IMG/VR virus record: IMGVR_UViG_3300036771_000090
Location: 1 to 64,000 of that record
Length of the DNA stretch: 64,000 nucleotides
Strand: one strand, 5' to 3'
Origin: a virus
Positions 49,201 to 55,636 of the stretch are shown here, in pieces. The position numbers and the translations under genes were made by a program. Numbering within the stretch: the first letter of the stretch is position 1; each line of letters begins with the position of its first letter. The notes under the pieces are model-generated. The model was not told where the DNA came from. It searched no databases and was given only the letters and a program-made list of their open reading frames with translations.

Positions 49201-50106
49201 CTAGCCGCGGAAGCCCAGGTACCGGGAGACCTCCGGCCACCGGGTAGCCACGGCTTCGAGCTGGCGCTGTTCGTCCTCCATCCGGCTGGTGGACTCCATC
49301 CACCGGTCCAGGTCCCGGATCTCCCCCAGATGGTCGTCCACCAGGTCCCGCAGGACGGTCGGGTTCAGTGCGTCCAGCTCCCAGGAGCTGGGCCCGTACC
49401 GCTCGATGTAGGCGCGCGCCCGGCCGTCGGAGAGCTTGGCCGGGTTCGGGGGCGGGTTGTACTGGCTGACCTGGTCCATGGTCAGCGCGATCCGGCGGAC
49501 GTCGGTCTCCGCCCCGAACAGCGCCAGCCGGTCCGCGATGTCCCGGCTCATGTCCACGCCGGAGGGGTCGTGGTCCCCCAGGTGGAGGATCACCGTGTTC
49601 TGGCCGTTCTCCTCATAGCGCTTCAGCCGCTCCGCGGCGCGCCACATCTCCGACTGGCTGGTGTAGCCCCGGCAGGAGAAGTAATCGACGTCGTACGTAC
49701 GGGCCGGGGTGCCGATGACCCCGACCAGCGCGTCCTTCTCGATCCAGACTTCCACGCGGGTGTCCTGGTCGGCCCACCGGTCGGTCCGGTAGCTCCAGCG
49801 GGTGGAGTTGATGATGGACTGGGGGTTGGTCCAGTGGGACAGGCCCATCAGGTTCCGGGTCCGGTCGATCAGGTGGTTCCAGTCGATCAGGCCGGCCAGC
49901 CGCGCGTCATTGACGATCGATCCCAGCCGGTCGTACTCCGTGTCCTTGTTGGGGATCAGGTTCCGGGAGACGAACTGGTAATAGAGCTGGCGCAAGGTCA
50001 GATCCATCCCCTGGTCCGCGTACTCCCGGCAGATCTGCTCCGCCTGCTCGATCACCTCCAGGCTGGAGCCCCGGAACTTCTTCGGCACGTAAACGATCTT
50101 CGGCAT
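49201..50106 (-). CDS. Toprim-domain protein related to topoisomerase VI A/Spo11
   Basis: A 301-residue protein from ATG 50106 with GGAAGAGGTG upstream. The first 100 residues form a winged-helix-like part (LRQLYYQFVSRNLIPNKD). The Toprim fold shows VEVWIEKDALVGVI near residue 120 (metal-binding Glu) and VILHLGDHDPSGVDMSRD near 180 (the D-x-D pair). Such proteins, common in actinophages, resemble the A subunit of topoisomerase VI. The usual catalytic Tyr position is not certain here. DNA nicking or repair is the likely role. Confidence 0.8.
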   Translation of the reverse strand: MPKIVYVPKKFRGSSLEVIEQAEQICREYADQGMDLTLRQLYYQFVSRNLIPNKDTEYDRLGSIVNDARLAGLIDWNHLIDRTRNLMGLSHWTNPQSIINSTRWSYRTDRWADQDTRVEVWIEKDALVGVIGTPARTYDVDYFSCRGYTSQSEMWRAAERLKRYEENGQNTVILHLGDHDPSGVDMSRDIADRLALFGAETDVRRIALTMDQVSQYNPPPNPAKLSDGRARAYIERYGPSSWELDALNPTVLRDLVDDHLGEIRDLDRWMESTSRMEDEQRQLEAVATRWPEVSRYLGFRG

Positions 50107-50136
50107 GTCTTCACCTCTTCCTGGTTCCTGTGGTGC

Positions 50137-50265
50137 TCAGGGATTCAGCGGCTTGCCGCACGTGGAGCAGTACGAAGATCCGGACGTGTTCGAAGCCCCG
50201 CAGGAGGAGCAGTACACCGGGCCCGGCGTGGACATCAGCCGGACCAGCACGGCGATCAGCTTCAC
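50137..50265 (-). CDS. 42-residue zinc-ribbon protein
   Basis: A short protein from GTG 50265, behind GAGAGGG. The N-terminal 16 residues are hydrophobic (KLIAVLVRLMSTPGPV), then a classic zinc ribbon, CSSCGASN then CSTCGKPL, ends the protein. The pattern is that of 'zinc-ribbon with membrane-facing helix' mini-proteins. Too short for most gene finders, but the double CxxCG is unlikely by chance. Confidence 0.65.
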   Translation of the reverse strand: MKLIAVLVRLMSTPGPVYCSSCGASNTSGSSYCSTCGKPLNP

Positions 50266-50311
50266 GGCCCATCCCTCTCTTCCTGGTTCCTGGTGGTACG
50301 ACTTCCGCCGG

Positions 50312-50659
50312 TCAGTTGCCCGTCGGGGACGGGGTGACCGGAACCGGGACCGCCTTCGTCCCGGTGCACATCCCGGCCGGCGCGCTGAAGACCTTCACGT
50401 CCGCGGCCACTCCGTCATGGGTGGTGGAGGTGAAGGCCATGCCGGGGAAGCCGTACAGGCACTTCGCGCAGACGTTGGAAAATTCGTCCGGCATGTTGGT
50501 GCAGAAGGCCGGGCTGTCGTCCCCGGACCGGGCGGCCACCGGCGCGTCTCCCTTGCCGCGCTTGTCGTTGCGGCTGTCGCACGCGGCGCCGGTGACGACC
50601 AGGGACACCACCAGGGCAACGGCGGCCAGTACACGCCGGACGCGCTTGCTGATCTTCAC
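50312..50659 (-). CDS. Secreted or lipid-anchored Cys-rich protein
   Basis: A 115-residue protein from GTG 50659, with GAGGAAT upstream. A signal peptide (ISKRVRRVLAAVALVVSLVVTG) ends AAC, so it may be a lipoprotein although Gly at the -3 position is unusual. The mature part has four more cysteines (FCTNM, VCAKCLYG, GMCTG), suggesting disulfides outside the cell. No known family. It is a candidate superinfection-exclusion factor (inference). Confidence 0.72.
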   Translation of the reverse strand: MKISKRVRRVLAAVALVVSLVVTGAACDSRNDKRGKGDAPVAARSGDDSPAFCTNMPDEFSNVCAKCLYGFPGMAFTSTTHDGVAADVKVFSAPAGMCTGTKAVPVPVTPSPTGN

Positions 50660-50694
50660 GGATTCCTCGCTTCCAGTGCCGGGACTTCCGGCGG

Positions 50695-50768
50695 TGCGCC
50701 CGGCAGGACTCGAACCTGCGGCCCCCATATCCGTAGTACGGTGCTCTGTCCACCTGAGCTACGGGCGC
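50695..50768 (-). tRNA. tRNA-Arg (ACG)
   Basis: A full cloverleaf of 74 bases: acceptor GCGCCCG/CGGGCGC, D-arm GCTC/GAGC, anticodon stem CCGTA/TATGG with loop CTACGGA (anticodon ACG), T-arm GCAGG TTCGAGT CCTGC. The 3' CCA is not encoded. It follows the gene at 50807 and a conserved hairpin leader. Confidence 0.92.
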
Positions 50769-50774
50769 TTGCGC

Positions 50775-50799
50775 GGGATTTACGGCTCCCGGCGGCCGT
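50775..50799 (-). other. Conserved hairpin leader before a tRNA, copy 1
   Basis: On the + strand it reads GGGATTTACGGC, CTCCCGGC-type loop, GCCGT. The same 25-base element (GGGAT-n-ACGGC ... GCCGT) is found at 52390-52414 and 55400-55424, each time between a gene's stop and a tRNA or tRNA-like sequence. Confidence 0.7.
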
Positions 50800-50806
50800 G
50801 GAGCGG

Positions 50807-51082
50807 TCAGTCCGCGGCGGGGGTGTTGCGCAGCTCCTCCAGGTCCGGGGCGGCCGGGCCGTCCCCGTAGGTGAAGTACGTGCCGATGACCTTCAGCTTC
50901 CGTTCGGTGGTGGTCAGGTTGCCGTCACCGCTGACGGAGGTGACGCTGACCGTCCCGTCTTCCAGGTCCCCCAGGTGGGCCGCCAGCCCGGCCGCGATGT
51001 CCGCCCGGCTGGGGAGCGCGACCCGGGCGCCGGCCTCCACGTCCACCGTGATGTTCAGCCGTGCGATCTTCCGTTTTGCCAT
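50807..51082 (-). CDS. Small hypothetical protein
   Basis: A 91-residue protein from ATG 51082, behind GAGGAAT. It begins basic (AKRKIARLNITVDVEAG) and continues with DIAAGLAAHLGDLEDGTVSV and a beta segment ending in VIGTYFTYG. Such sequences, often called 'DNA-binding-like' in actinophages, are not assigned. It lies between the two tRNA genes. Confidence 0.65.
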   Translation of the reverse strand: MAKRKIARLNITVDVEAGARVALPSRADIAAGLAAHLGDLEDGTVSVTSVSGDGNLTTTERKLKVIGTYFTYGDGPAAPDLEELRNTPAAD

Positions 51083-51174
51083 GATTCCTCACTTCGTGGG
51101 TTCCGGCCCGGCCAGTGACCCCCGCGTGGCCGGGGTGGTTCTCCGCGCGCTCACCGTGCACGGTGTGGGGGTCG

Positions 51175-51250
51175 TGGTGCGCCCGACAGGATTCGAACCT
51201 GTGACCTGCTGGGTTTCACTCAGCCGCTCTTCCAACTGGGCTACGGGCGC
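51175..51250 (-). tRNA. tRNA-Phe (GAA)
   Basis: A 73-base cloverleaf plus an encoded CCA. Acceptor GCGCCCG/CGGGCGC, D-arm GCCC/GAGC, anticodon stem GCTGA/CCAGC (one A-C mismatch next to the loop), loop GTGAAAC with anticodon GAA, T-arm ACAGG TTCGAAT CCTGT. Confidence 0.9.
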
Positions 51251-51328
51251 CCTATTCAGTTTTGTCCGATCGGCCTAAGTAAATCAGCCTCCGGTTCTGC
51301 CCGGAAGCAGGGGTACGTCACGGAACGG

Positions 51329-51649
51329 TCACGCCTGGCGGGTGATGGCCCAGCGGCTGTGATCGAGCGCGACCATCCGTACCTCCCGGCCGGTGACGAC
51401 ATCCTGGCAGGTGAGGTTCCAGACGTCGTACGGCTTTCCGTCGCGGATCGCGGTCCCGGCGGTACGGTCCTGGACGGACAGGCGCCGCTTGCACTCCACG
51501 TCCTTCTGGCCAGCGCGGCGCGTCTCCATGTAGACCTGGACGAAGACGTCCCCGGCGCGGAGCTGGCGCGTGTAGACCACCATCAGCACTTCCGGCGCGG
51601 TCTCCCCGGTCTCCACGGCAGCCTCTCCGATCGTGGCGGTGTCGGTCAT
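51329..51649 (-). CDS. Hypothetical protein
   Basis: A 106-residue protein starting at ATG 51649, overlapping the stop of the LuxR-type gene. Its middle is a beta-rich domain (VLMVVYTRQLRAGDVFVQVY, ECKRRLSVQDR, DVWNLTCQDVVTGREVRMV). No family is recognised. It is the last gene of the short regulator operon before the tRNA-Phe. Confidence 0.65.
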   Translation of the reverse strand: MTDTATIGEAAVETGETAPEVLMVVYTRQLRAGDVFVQVYMETRRAGQKDVECKRRLSVQDRTAGTAIRDGKPYDVWNLTCQDVVTGREVRMVALDHSRWAITRQA

Positions 51650-52002
51650 GGTCCCTCTTCCTTGTTCCTGTCAGAACGGCGCTGCTCCAGGCGGCGCGCG
51701 TTGTGTGCCTTCAGGCACTTGGGGTCGGTCTGCTCCAGGCGGCGCCGGTGGCGCTGGTACGCCCGGTCGGTACCGCAGTCCGGGTACCGGCCCAGGATGC
51801 CGTCCAGGATGGCGATCCGCACGGCATCCGTCATATTCCGGGCACCCAGTTTGCGGATGACGCTGGCGCCCTGGTTCTTCACGGTCTGGACGTGGACCCC
51901 GCGCCGGGTGGCAACGGAGCCGTACGTCAGACCGTTGGCCAGGAGGAACAGAACCTGGGTCTCAGCGGCCGTGAGCAGGACTCCGGTCCTGGGGCGCCCC
52001 AT
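51646..52002 (-). CDS. LuxR/GerE-type HTH protein, member 1
   Basis: A 118-residue protein. TAAETQVLFLLANGLTYG, SVATRRGVHVQTVKNQ and VIRKLGARNMTDAVRIAI read together as a GerE HTH, but with no receiver domain. The tail has PDCGTDRAYQRH and a basic end. It starts at ATG 52002, one base into the stop of the next paralogue (TGATG). The two are a tandem duplication. Probably a DNA-binding regulator. Confidence 0.8.
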   Translation of the reverse strand: MGRPRTGVLLTAAETQVLFLLANGLTYGSVATRRGVHVQTVKNQGASVIRKLGARNMTDAVRIAILDGILGRYPDCGTDRAYQRHRRRLEQTDPKCLKAHNARRLEQRRSDRNKEEGP

Positions 52003-52319
52003 CAGAGCCGGAAGCGGCTACAGCGGGCGCACAGCGGCTCCCGGCGGCTGATGTGCCGCAGCCGTGCTTCGTCTGTGCCGCAGTCCCGGTACTGGCCGAT
52101 GATCCCGCGCGACATGGCCACGTGGACGGCCTGGGCCATGTTGTGGACCTCCAGCCGGGCCCGGATGCGGCGGCCCGACTGCTCCGCCGCGTTCCGGGTG
52201 ATCCCGGCGCCGTGCGCCACGGCCGGCCAGACCTTCCCCTGGGAGATGAGCCAGAGACAGATCCATTCCTGCCGGGTCAGCGGCGTGCCGGGCTTGGTCG
52301 GCCAGTGCCTGGTGGGCAT
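52002..52319 (-). CDS. LuxR/GerE-type HTH protein, member 2
   Basis: A 105-residue paralogue of the downstream gene: LTRQEWICLWLISQGKVW, GITRNAAEQSGRRIRARLEV and MAQAVHVAMSRGIIGQYRDCGTDEARLRH repeat its pattern (read in parts), including the shared CGTD-x-A-x-x-RH segment. The recognition helix differs strongly (ITRNAAEQ against VHVQTVKN), so the two should prefer different DNA sites. The C-terminus has an extra CARC pair. AAGGAGGAAG precedes the ATG. Confidence 0.78.
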   Translation of the reverse strand: MPTRHWPTKPGTPLTRQEWICLWLISQGKVWPAVAHGAGITRNAAEQSGRRIRARLEVHNMAQAVHVAMSRGIIGQYRDCGTDEARLRHISRREPLCARCSRFRL

Positions 52320-52342
52320 GGCTTCCTCCTTCCTGTTCCAGC

Positions 52343-52386
52343 ACCCCCGGCAGGATTCGAACCTGCGGTGTCCGCCGTACGGGGGT
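52343..52386 (-). other. tRNA remnant: acceptor stem and T-arm only
   Basis: Forty-four bases fold as ACCCCCG ... CGGGGGT (perfect 7-bp acceptor), TA at the usual positions 8-9, eleven bases, then a canonical T-arm GCAGG TTCGAAT CCTGC. The D-arm and anticodon arm are missing. The conserved leader hairpin seen before other tRNAs is four bases upstream. Confidence 0.75.
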
Positions 52387-52389
52387 CCC

Positions 52390-52414
52390 CGGGATCACGG
52401 CTCCCGGCTGCCGT
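52390..52414 (-). other. Conserved hairpin leader, copy 2 (before the tRNA remnant)
   Basis: The + strand has GGGATCACGGC, an 8-base loop and GCCGT, matching the elements at 50775 and 55400. It lies seven bases after the stop at 52421. Confidence 0.7.
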
Positions 52415-52420
52415 CGTGCG

Positions 52421-52867
52421 TCAGTCCTCCACGACCACCGGAAGCGGGGCCGGCCTGTCGTCGCTCTTGCGGTACCAGGCCAGACCCCCGTCTTCCGGCC
52501 GCTTCTCGAAGGGGTCCATGTCGTCCGCGATGACCAGGGCGTTCCGGTGGACACCGGGCATCCGGGAGAGGAGATACCGCACCCGCAGTGCCTCCGCCTG
52601 GGCATGGACGATCAGGTCCGGGGCCCACTCGATGAACCGGGCCAGGATCTCCAGCTCCGATTCGTCCCCGTCCCAGGCGGCCGAATCATGCTGCTCCCCG
52701 ACCGTGTCGGCCAGAAGGTCGTTGACCTTGTCGGCCAGCTCCCGGTACGCGGCGTCGTCGCTGGCGGCCAGGATCTCTCCGGCGACGTCCGCCATGATCC
52801 GTTCGGCCTCCGCCTTGCTGCGGCGGGTGTTGGTGATCAGGGCCGTGACCAGTCCGCGCTGGGTCAT
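52421..52867 (-). CDS. Hypothetical helical protein
   Basis: A 148-residue protein from ATG 52867. The N-terminal half is a helical bundle (KAEAERIMADVAGEILA, YRELADKVNDLLADTVG) and the later part contains LIVHAQAEALRVRYLLSRM. No known family. Its start overlaps the end of an 11-codon ORF (ATGA), which has the better ribosome site, so translation may be coupled. Confidence 0.68.
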   Translation of the reverse strand: MTQRGLVTALITNTRRSKAEAERIMADVAGEILAASDDAAYRELADKVNDLLADTVGEQHDSAAWDGDESELEILARFIEWAPDLIVHAQAEALRVRYLLSRMPGVHRNALVIADDMDPFEKRPEDGGLAWYRKSDDRPAPLPVVVED

Positions 52868-52899
52868 CGCGTCACCGCCAGACCGGTAATGAAGATCAT
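52864..52899 (-). CDS. 11-codon upstream coupling ORF
   Basis: ATG 52899 preceded by GAGAGGAACC opens a frame of 11 codons (IFITGLAVTR after the Met) and stops as ATGA over the next gene start. The larger gene has only a weak ribosome site of its own. This fits a leader peptide that couples translation. Confidence 0.35.
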   Translation of the reverse strand: MIFITGLAVTR

Positions 52900-52982
52900 C
52901 ACTGGTTCCTCTCTTCCCTGGTTCGGAGCTGGGTGCCTGACAGGGGGTCACGTACGGGACGCGCCCCCGACCGGCGGACAGT

Positions 52983-53153
52983 TCACGATGCAGTCGGTCC
53001 CCGGAACCTGCGGGTGGACACCGTCCGGGCGGTACCCGGCGGACGGCGGTCGGGCCCGGGAAGGTTGTCCCCGGGACGCTTGGAGTACGGGCCTTCGTTG
53101 CCCACCGGGACCTCATGTCCCCGGGCGGTGGGCCGCTGCCACCAGCGCGACAT
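52983..53153 (-). CDS. Small basic protein
   Basis: A 56-residue ORF starting at ATG 53153 in a TGATG overlap with the previous stop. It is rich in Arg, Pro and Thr (SRWWQRPTARGHE, RTVSTRRFRG). No family is recognised; coupling is the only support, so it may not be functional. Confidence 0.4.
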   Translation of the reverse strand: MSRWWQRPTARGHEVPVGNEGPYSKRPGDNLPGPDRRPPGTARTVSTRRFRGPTAS

Positions 53154-53359
53154 CAGTTCAGCCGGGCCATGACGCGCTGGTCCTCCAGGGACCAGTTGGA
53201 CAGGGTGGCCAGCGGTTCTCCCAGGGAGCACAGGTCTTCGATCTCCTGGGTGCCGCCGCTGGCCGCGTCCATCACGGTGAAGCACTGGCCGCACTCCGTC
53301 ATGTGGCCGGCCCAGTTCCGGTACGCCTCCGCGTACGGCAGGGTGGGCACCAGGTTCAT
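53153..53359 (-). CDS. Small zinc-ribbon protein, start disrupted
   Basis: A 68-residue protein read from ATG 53359, with YRNWAGHMTECGQCFTVMD and a late Leu/Glu-rich tail. There is no ribosome site at that ATG. The same frame extends upstream through CPVCTSPP, which would pair with CGQC as a zinc ribbon, but has no start codon before its stop. A good GGAAGAAGG-ATG (53384) lies in a different frame, separated by a run of seven C. A frameshift or a sequence error there would restore a full protein. Confidence 0.55.
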   Translation of the reverse strand: MNLVPTLPYAEAYRNWAGHMTECGQCFTVMDAASGGTQEIEDLCSLGEPLATLSNWSLEDQRVMARLN

Positions 53360-53413
53360 CGGGGGGGATGTGCAGACCGGACATAGGGTTCCTTCTTCCT
53401 GGTGGTGCGGGGA

Positions 53414-53806
53414 TCAGAGCAGGTTCCCCCACTTGTCGGTCGGGGGCACCATCACCGGAACCTGGCGCGGACCGTCCGCCAGGAAGCCGCACTGCGCGTC
53501 GGCGGTCACTTCCGCCAGGAACTCCGCCACCCGGGCAACCGGGATCTTGCTGGACGACGGAGCCACCCAGGGCGCGTTCTGCCGTTCGGCCCAGTACACC
53601 GGGCGCTCCGTGGCCGCGATGTTCAGGAACCGGTACCGCGGATACACCTTGCCCGGCCACCAGTCGGACGGGGTGTTCTCCGGGGTGAGAGCTATCAGGG
53701 TGAACGGCGGGCGGAACCGGCCGCGTCCCGTCTGGCTCCAGCCGGCATCCTTCAGCGCACGGACGACGTCCTGGAGCTTCTCCCGCGGTGTCTGCCTGGG
53801 TGCCAT
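53414..53806 (-). CDS. Hypothetical protein
   Basis: A 130-residue protein from ATG 53806, behind CAGGAAGAGGAA, the first gene under the promoter at 53846. It has a helix (REKLQDVVRALKDAGW), a Trp/Tyr-rich middle (SDWWPGKVYPRYRFLN) and ends DKWGNLL. No family is recognised. Confidence 0.66.
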   Translation of the reverse strand: MAPRQTPREKLQDVVRALKDAGWSQTGRGRFRPPFTLIALTPENTPSDWWPGKVYPRYRFLNIAATERPVYWAERQNAPWVAPSSSKIPVARVAEFLAEVTADAQCGFLADGPRQVPVMVPPTDKWGNLL

Positions 53807-53845
53807 CGGTTCCTCTTCCTGGATTCCTGTTCTGCTGCTGGTTCT

Positions 53846-53874
53846 ATCCTCTCGCAGGTCAGGATGTATGTCAA
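53846..53874 (-). promoter_or_regulatory. Repeated right-arm promoter, copy 1
   Basis: TTGACA (53869-53874), 17 bases, GAGGAT (53846-53851), 40 bases before ATG 53806. One of seven copies with identical spacing. The downstream leader (AACCAGCAGCAG...AGGAA) is also shared. Confidence 0.75.
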
Positions 53875-53918
53875 GTTATGTCCAACGCTTTGACCTGCGA
53901 GAATGAAGATTCTTTACG

Positions 53919-54644
53919 CTACTTCTCCCCGCGGAGGTTCCGGCGGATCTCCGCCTGGCGTTCGTCGGATACCGATCCGGTGACCCCGCCCGGCGTCATG
54001 CCCAGCCCGGTACCGGTGGCCATGAAGCTGCCGGAGCTGGAGTACCCGCGGGGGTCTCCTCCGTTCCGTACGCGCTCCTGGTGCTCCGCCCGGCACTGCT
54101 CCACCCAGGCTGCCTCCTCCACGCGGACATGGCCGCCGGACCCCAGCGCGTCCAGGAGGATGCGGGAGGCGATACGGAACAGCCGGCCGCGCGGACCCCC
54201 GTCCGCACTGCCGCTGGAAGCGGCGTACATCCGCTCCCGGCACAGGGAGCAGTGACAGCCGTCGGTCTGCTCCGCGTACGGCGCGAAGTCCTCCCGGCCG
54301 GGCGCCGGGGAGTCCCAGATCAGGTACCGGATGTCGCGCCGGACCATGACGTGGTGGCCGTCCCAGACGCGCATGGCCTCCGGTGTGCCCAGGTACCGGA
54401 TCTGCCCGAAACTGGACAGCGTCCGGTCTTCGAAGCGCACCGCCCGGGACACCTGGCGGCGCGTCACCGGAGCGGCGAACCCCTCCGTCTCCCGGACGCT
54501 GCCGGACATGGCCACGAACCAGCCGGCCCCGTGGTTCGGCTCCATGAAGATCGAACCGATCTCCAGATCGGGGAACAGCGTCATGTTCCACTGGTCCCGG
54601 GCGAAGCCTTCCACCGGGACCAGGATGTGGTCCGGGGTCGTCAT
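53919..54644 (-). CDS. Hypothetical protein
   Basis: A 241-residue protein from ATG 54644 (ATGA over the WYL gene stop). Its first 115 residues look like a beta-rich domain (HILVPVEGFARDQWNM, IGSIFMEPNHGAGWFVAM, HHVMVRRDIRYLIWDSP). A Cys/His patch (GCHCSLCRERM) follows near residue 132. A Gly/Ser-rich C-terminus includes GTGLGMTPGGVTGS. No known family. Confidence 0.68.
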   Translation of the reverse strand: MTTPDHILVPVEGFARDQWNMTLFPDLEIGSIFMEPNHGAGWFVAMSGSVRETEGFAAPVTRRQVSRAVRFEDRTLSSFGQIRYLGTPEAMRVWDGHHVMVRRDIRYLIWDSPAPGREDFAPYAEQTDGCHCSLCRERMYAASSGSADGGPRGRLFRIASRILLDALGSGGHVRVEEAAWVEQCRAEHQERVRNGGDPRGYSSSGSFMATGTGLGMTPGGVTGSVSDERQAEIRRNLRGEK

Positions 54645-55099
54645 CGCGCACCGGCCCACAGGGGCGCCTGGTGCAGCGGGCGGACAGCGGCCACGCGGAC
54701 CGGACGCGGCCAGGAGCCGTGCGCCACGGTGAGCGGGGTCGGGCGGTCCGCCTTCGCCAGCTCCGCGGCACGCCGGGTCTCCGCCGCGGTGGGGACGTTG
54801 GAACGGGGCTTCGACGCCGGCACCGGGTAGCGGTGACGGGACTTGCTGCCGTGCACGGTGTAGGACACGATCCGGTCCAGCCGGAAGGTACGCGGCTCCG
54901 CGGTCGGGCGGTCGGCCGTCGGCCGGTCCATCGCACGGAAGTAACGGTCCCCGTCCTGGTTCTTCGTGATCATCCAGGGCTCCACCACCCGGCGCGTCAC
55001 GGACCCGTTGGCACGGGTGTAGATGATGGTCACGGGGCGCCGGAGCTTCATGGCCCGGACGATGTTCCGGAAGAGCTTGTCCTGGTCGGTGGCCTGCAT
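54641..55099 (-). CDS. Standalone WYL-like domain protein
   Basis: A 152-residue protein from ATG 55099 with GGAAAGAAGGACCC upstream. The beta-barrel pattern of WYL domains is seen: LRRPVTIIYTRANGSVTRRVVEPWMITKNQDGDRYFRAMDR in parts, then EPRTFRLDRIVSYTV. The usual N-terminal HTH is absent; a basic C-terminus may bind nucleic acid. WYL domains sense ligands or single-stranded nucleic acid and regulate defence and repair genes. First gene of a two-gene operon. Confidence 0.78.
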   Translation of the reverse strand: MQATDQDKLFRNIVRAMKLRRPVTIIYTRANGSVTRRVVEPWMITKNQDGDRYFRAMDRPTADRPTAEPRTFRLDRIVSYTVHGSKSRHRYPVPASKPRSNVPTAAETRRAAELAKADRPTPLTVAHGSWPRPVRVAAVRPLHQAPLWAGAR

Positions 55100-55138
55100 C
55101 GGGTCCTTCTTTCCTGGTTCCTGTGCTGCTGTGGTTCC

Positions 55139-55167
55139 ATCATCCCGCGTGTACTGATCTATGTCAA
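55139..55167 (-). promoter_or_regulatory. Repeated right-arm promoter, copy 2
   Basis: TTGACA (55162-55167), 17 bases, GATGAT (55139-55144), 40 bases before ATG 55099 of the WYL gene. Confidence 0.78.
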
Positions 55168-55190
55168 GTGATGACACAGATCGAATGAGA

Positions 55191-55272
55191 CAGGGCGACA
55201 GGAATCGAACCTGACACCGGCTCCCACTCCTCCCCGCAGGGAGAAGGCTGGTCACCCTCCCACGATGCCCTG
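55191..55272 (-). tRNA. Degenerate tRNA-like sequence (possible Gln-CTG)
   Basis: Eighty-two bases fit a cloverleaf with a long variable arm: acceptor CAGGGC/GCCCTG, T-arm CAGG TTCGATT CCTG, and an anticodon-like stem CTTCT/GGGAG with loop CCCTGCG. Mismatches at 7-66, 10-25 and 49-65, C at position 33 and an alternative 8-bp hairpin argue that it is decayed or mis-assigned. Confidence 0.4.
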
Positions 55273-55319
55273 ACCCAGGATGCCTCCCGGGCTTCCAGCT
55301 CCAGCGCGTCCGCCGTGCG

Positions 55320-55390
55320 TACTCCCGACCGGTCATGATCCGGTACCTCCAGCTTGAGAGGCTGGTGGGCATCCTTTACCCCACGGGAGC
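55320..55390 (-). tRNA. tRNA-Glu (CTC), unusual T-loop
   Basis: A 71-base cloverleaf: acceptor GCTCCCG/CGGGAGT, D-arm GGGT AAAGGAT GCCC, anticodon stem CCAGC/GCTGG with loop CTCTCAA (anticodon CTC), 4-base variable loop, T-stem ACCGG/CCGGT with loop ATCATGA. The T-loop departs from the usual TTC-x-A, so function is uncertain. No CCA is encoded. Confidence 0.72.
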
Positions 55391-55399
55391 GGGTTGGAC

Positions 55400-55424
55400 G
55401 GGATTACGGCTCCCGCCGGGCCGT
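55400..55424 (-). other. Conserved hairpin leader, copy 3 (before tRNA-Glu)
   Basis: The + strand has GGGATTACGGC, a short loop and GCCGT, matching the two other copies. It lies six bases after the stop at 55430 and ten bases ahead of the tRNA-Glu. Confidence 0.7.
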
Positions 55425-55429
55425 CGTAC

Positions 55430-55636
55430 TCAGACGCTCTTCGTGGACGCGCGGCGCTCCGCGGTCTCCGCGATCTGCCGGGCCAGCGGACTGCCGGAGA
55501 CGATCCCCACCAGGCCGGTGAACATCCCGGTGCCGGGGTCCGTGGTGACCTGGAGACCGGCGCCGGAGGCGAAGGTCCGTGCGGCGAAGGCCGCGTACTG
55601 GTCCAGCGTGCTCTCCTGGTACGGGAATACCGCCAT
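55430..55636 (-). CDS. Small hypothetical protein
   Basis: A 68-residue protein from ATG 55636 behind AGGAAGAGGA. It contains STLDQYAAFAARTFASGAG and a hydrophobic LARQIAETAERR helix; 'FASGAGLQVTTDPGTGMFTG' reads as a beta hairpin. It has its own promoter (55676). No family. Confidence 0.62.
   Translation of the reverse strand: MAVFPYQESTLDQYAAFAARTFASGAGLQVTTDPGTGMFTGLVGIVSGSPLARQIAETAERRASTKSV

Noticed and set aside
55191-55272. Confident call of a class II tRNA
   Set aside because: Three stem mismatches, C at position 33 and an alternative longer hairpin; kept only as a low-confidence tRNA-like sequence.
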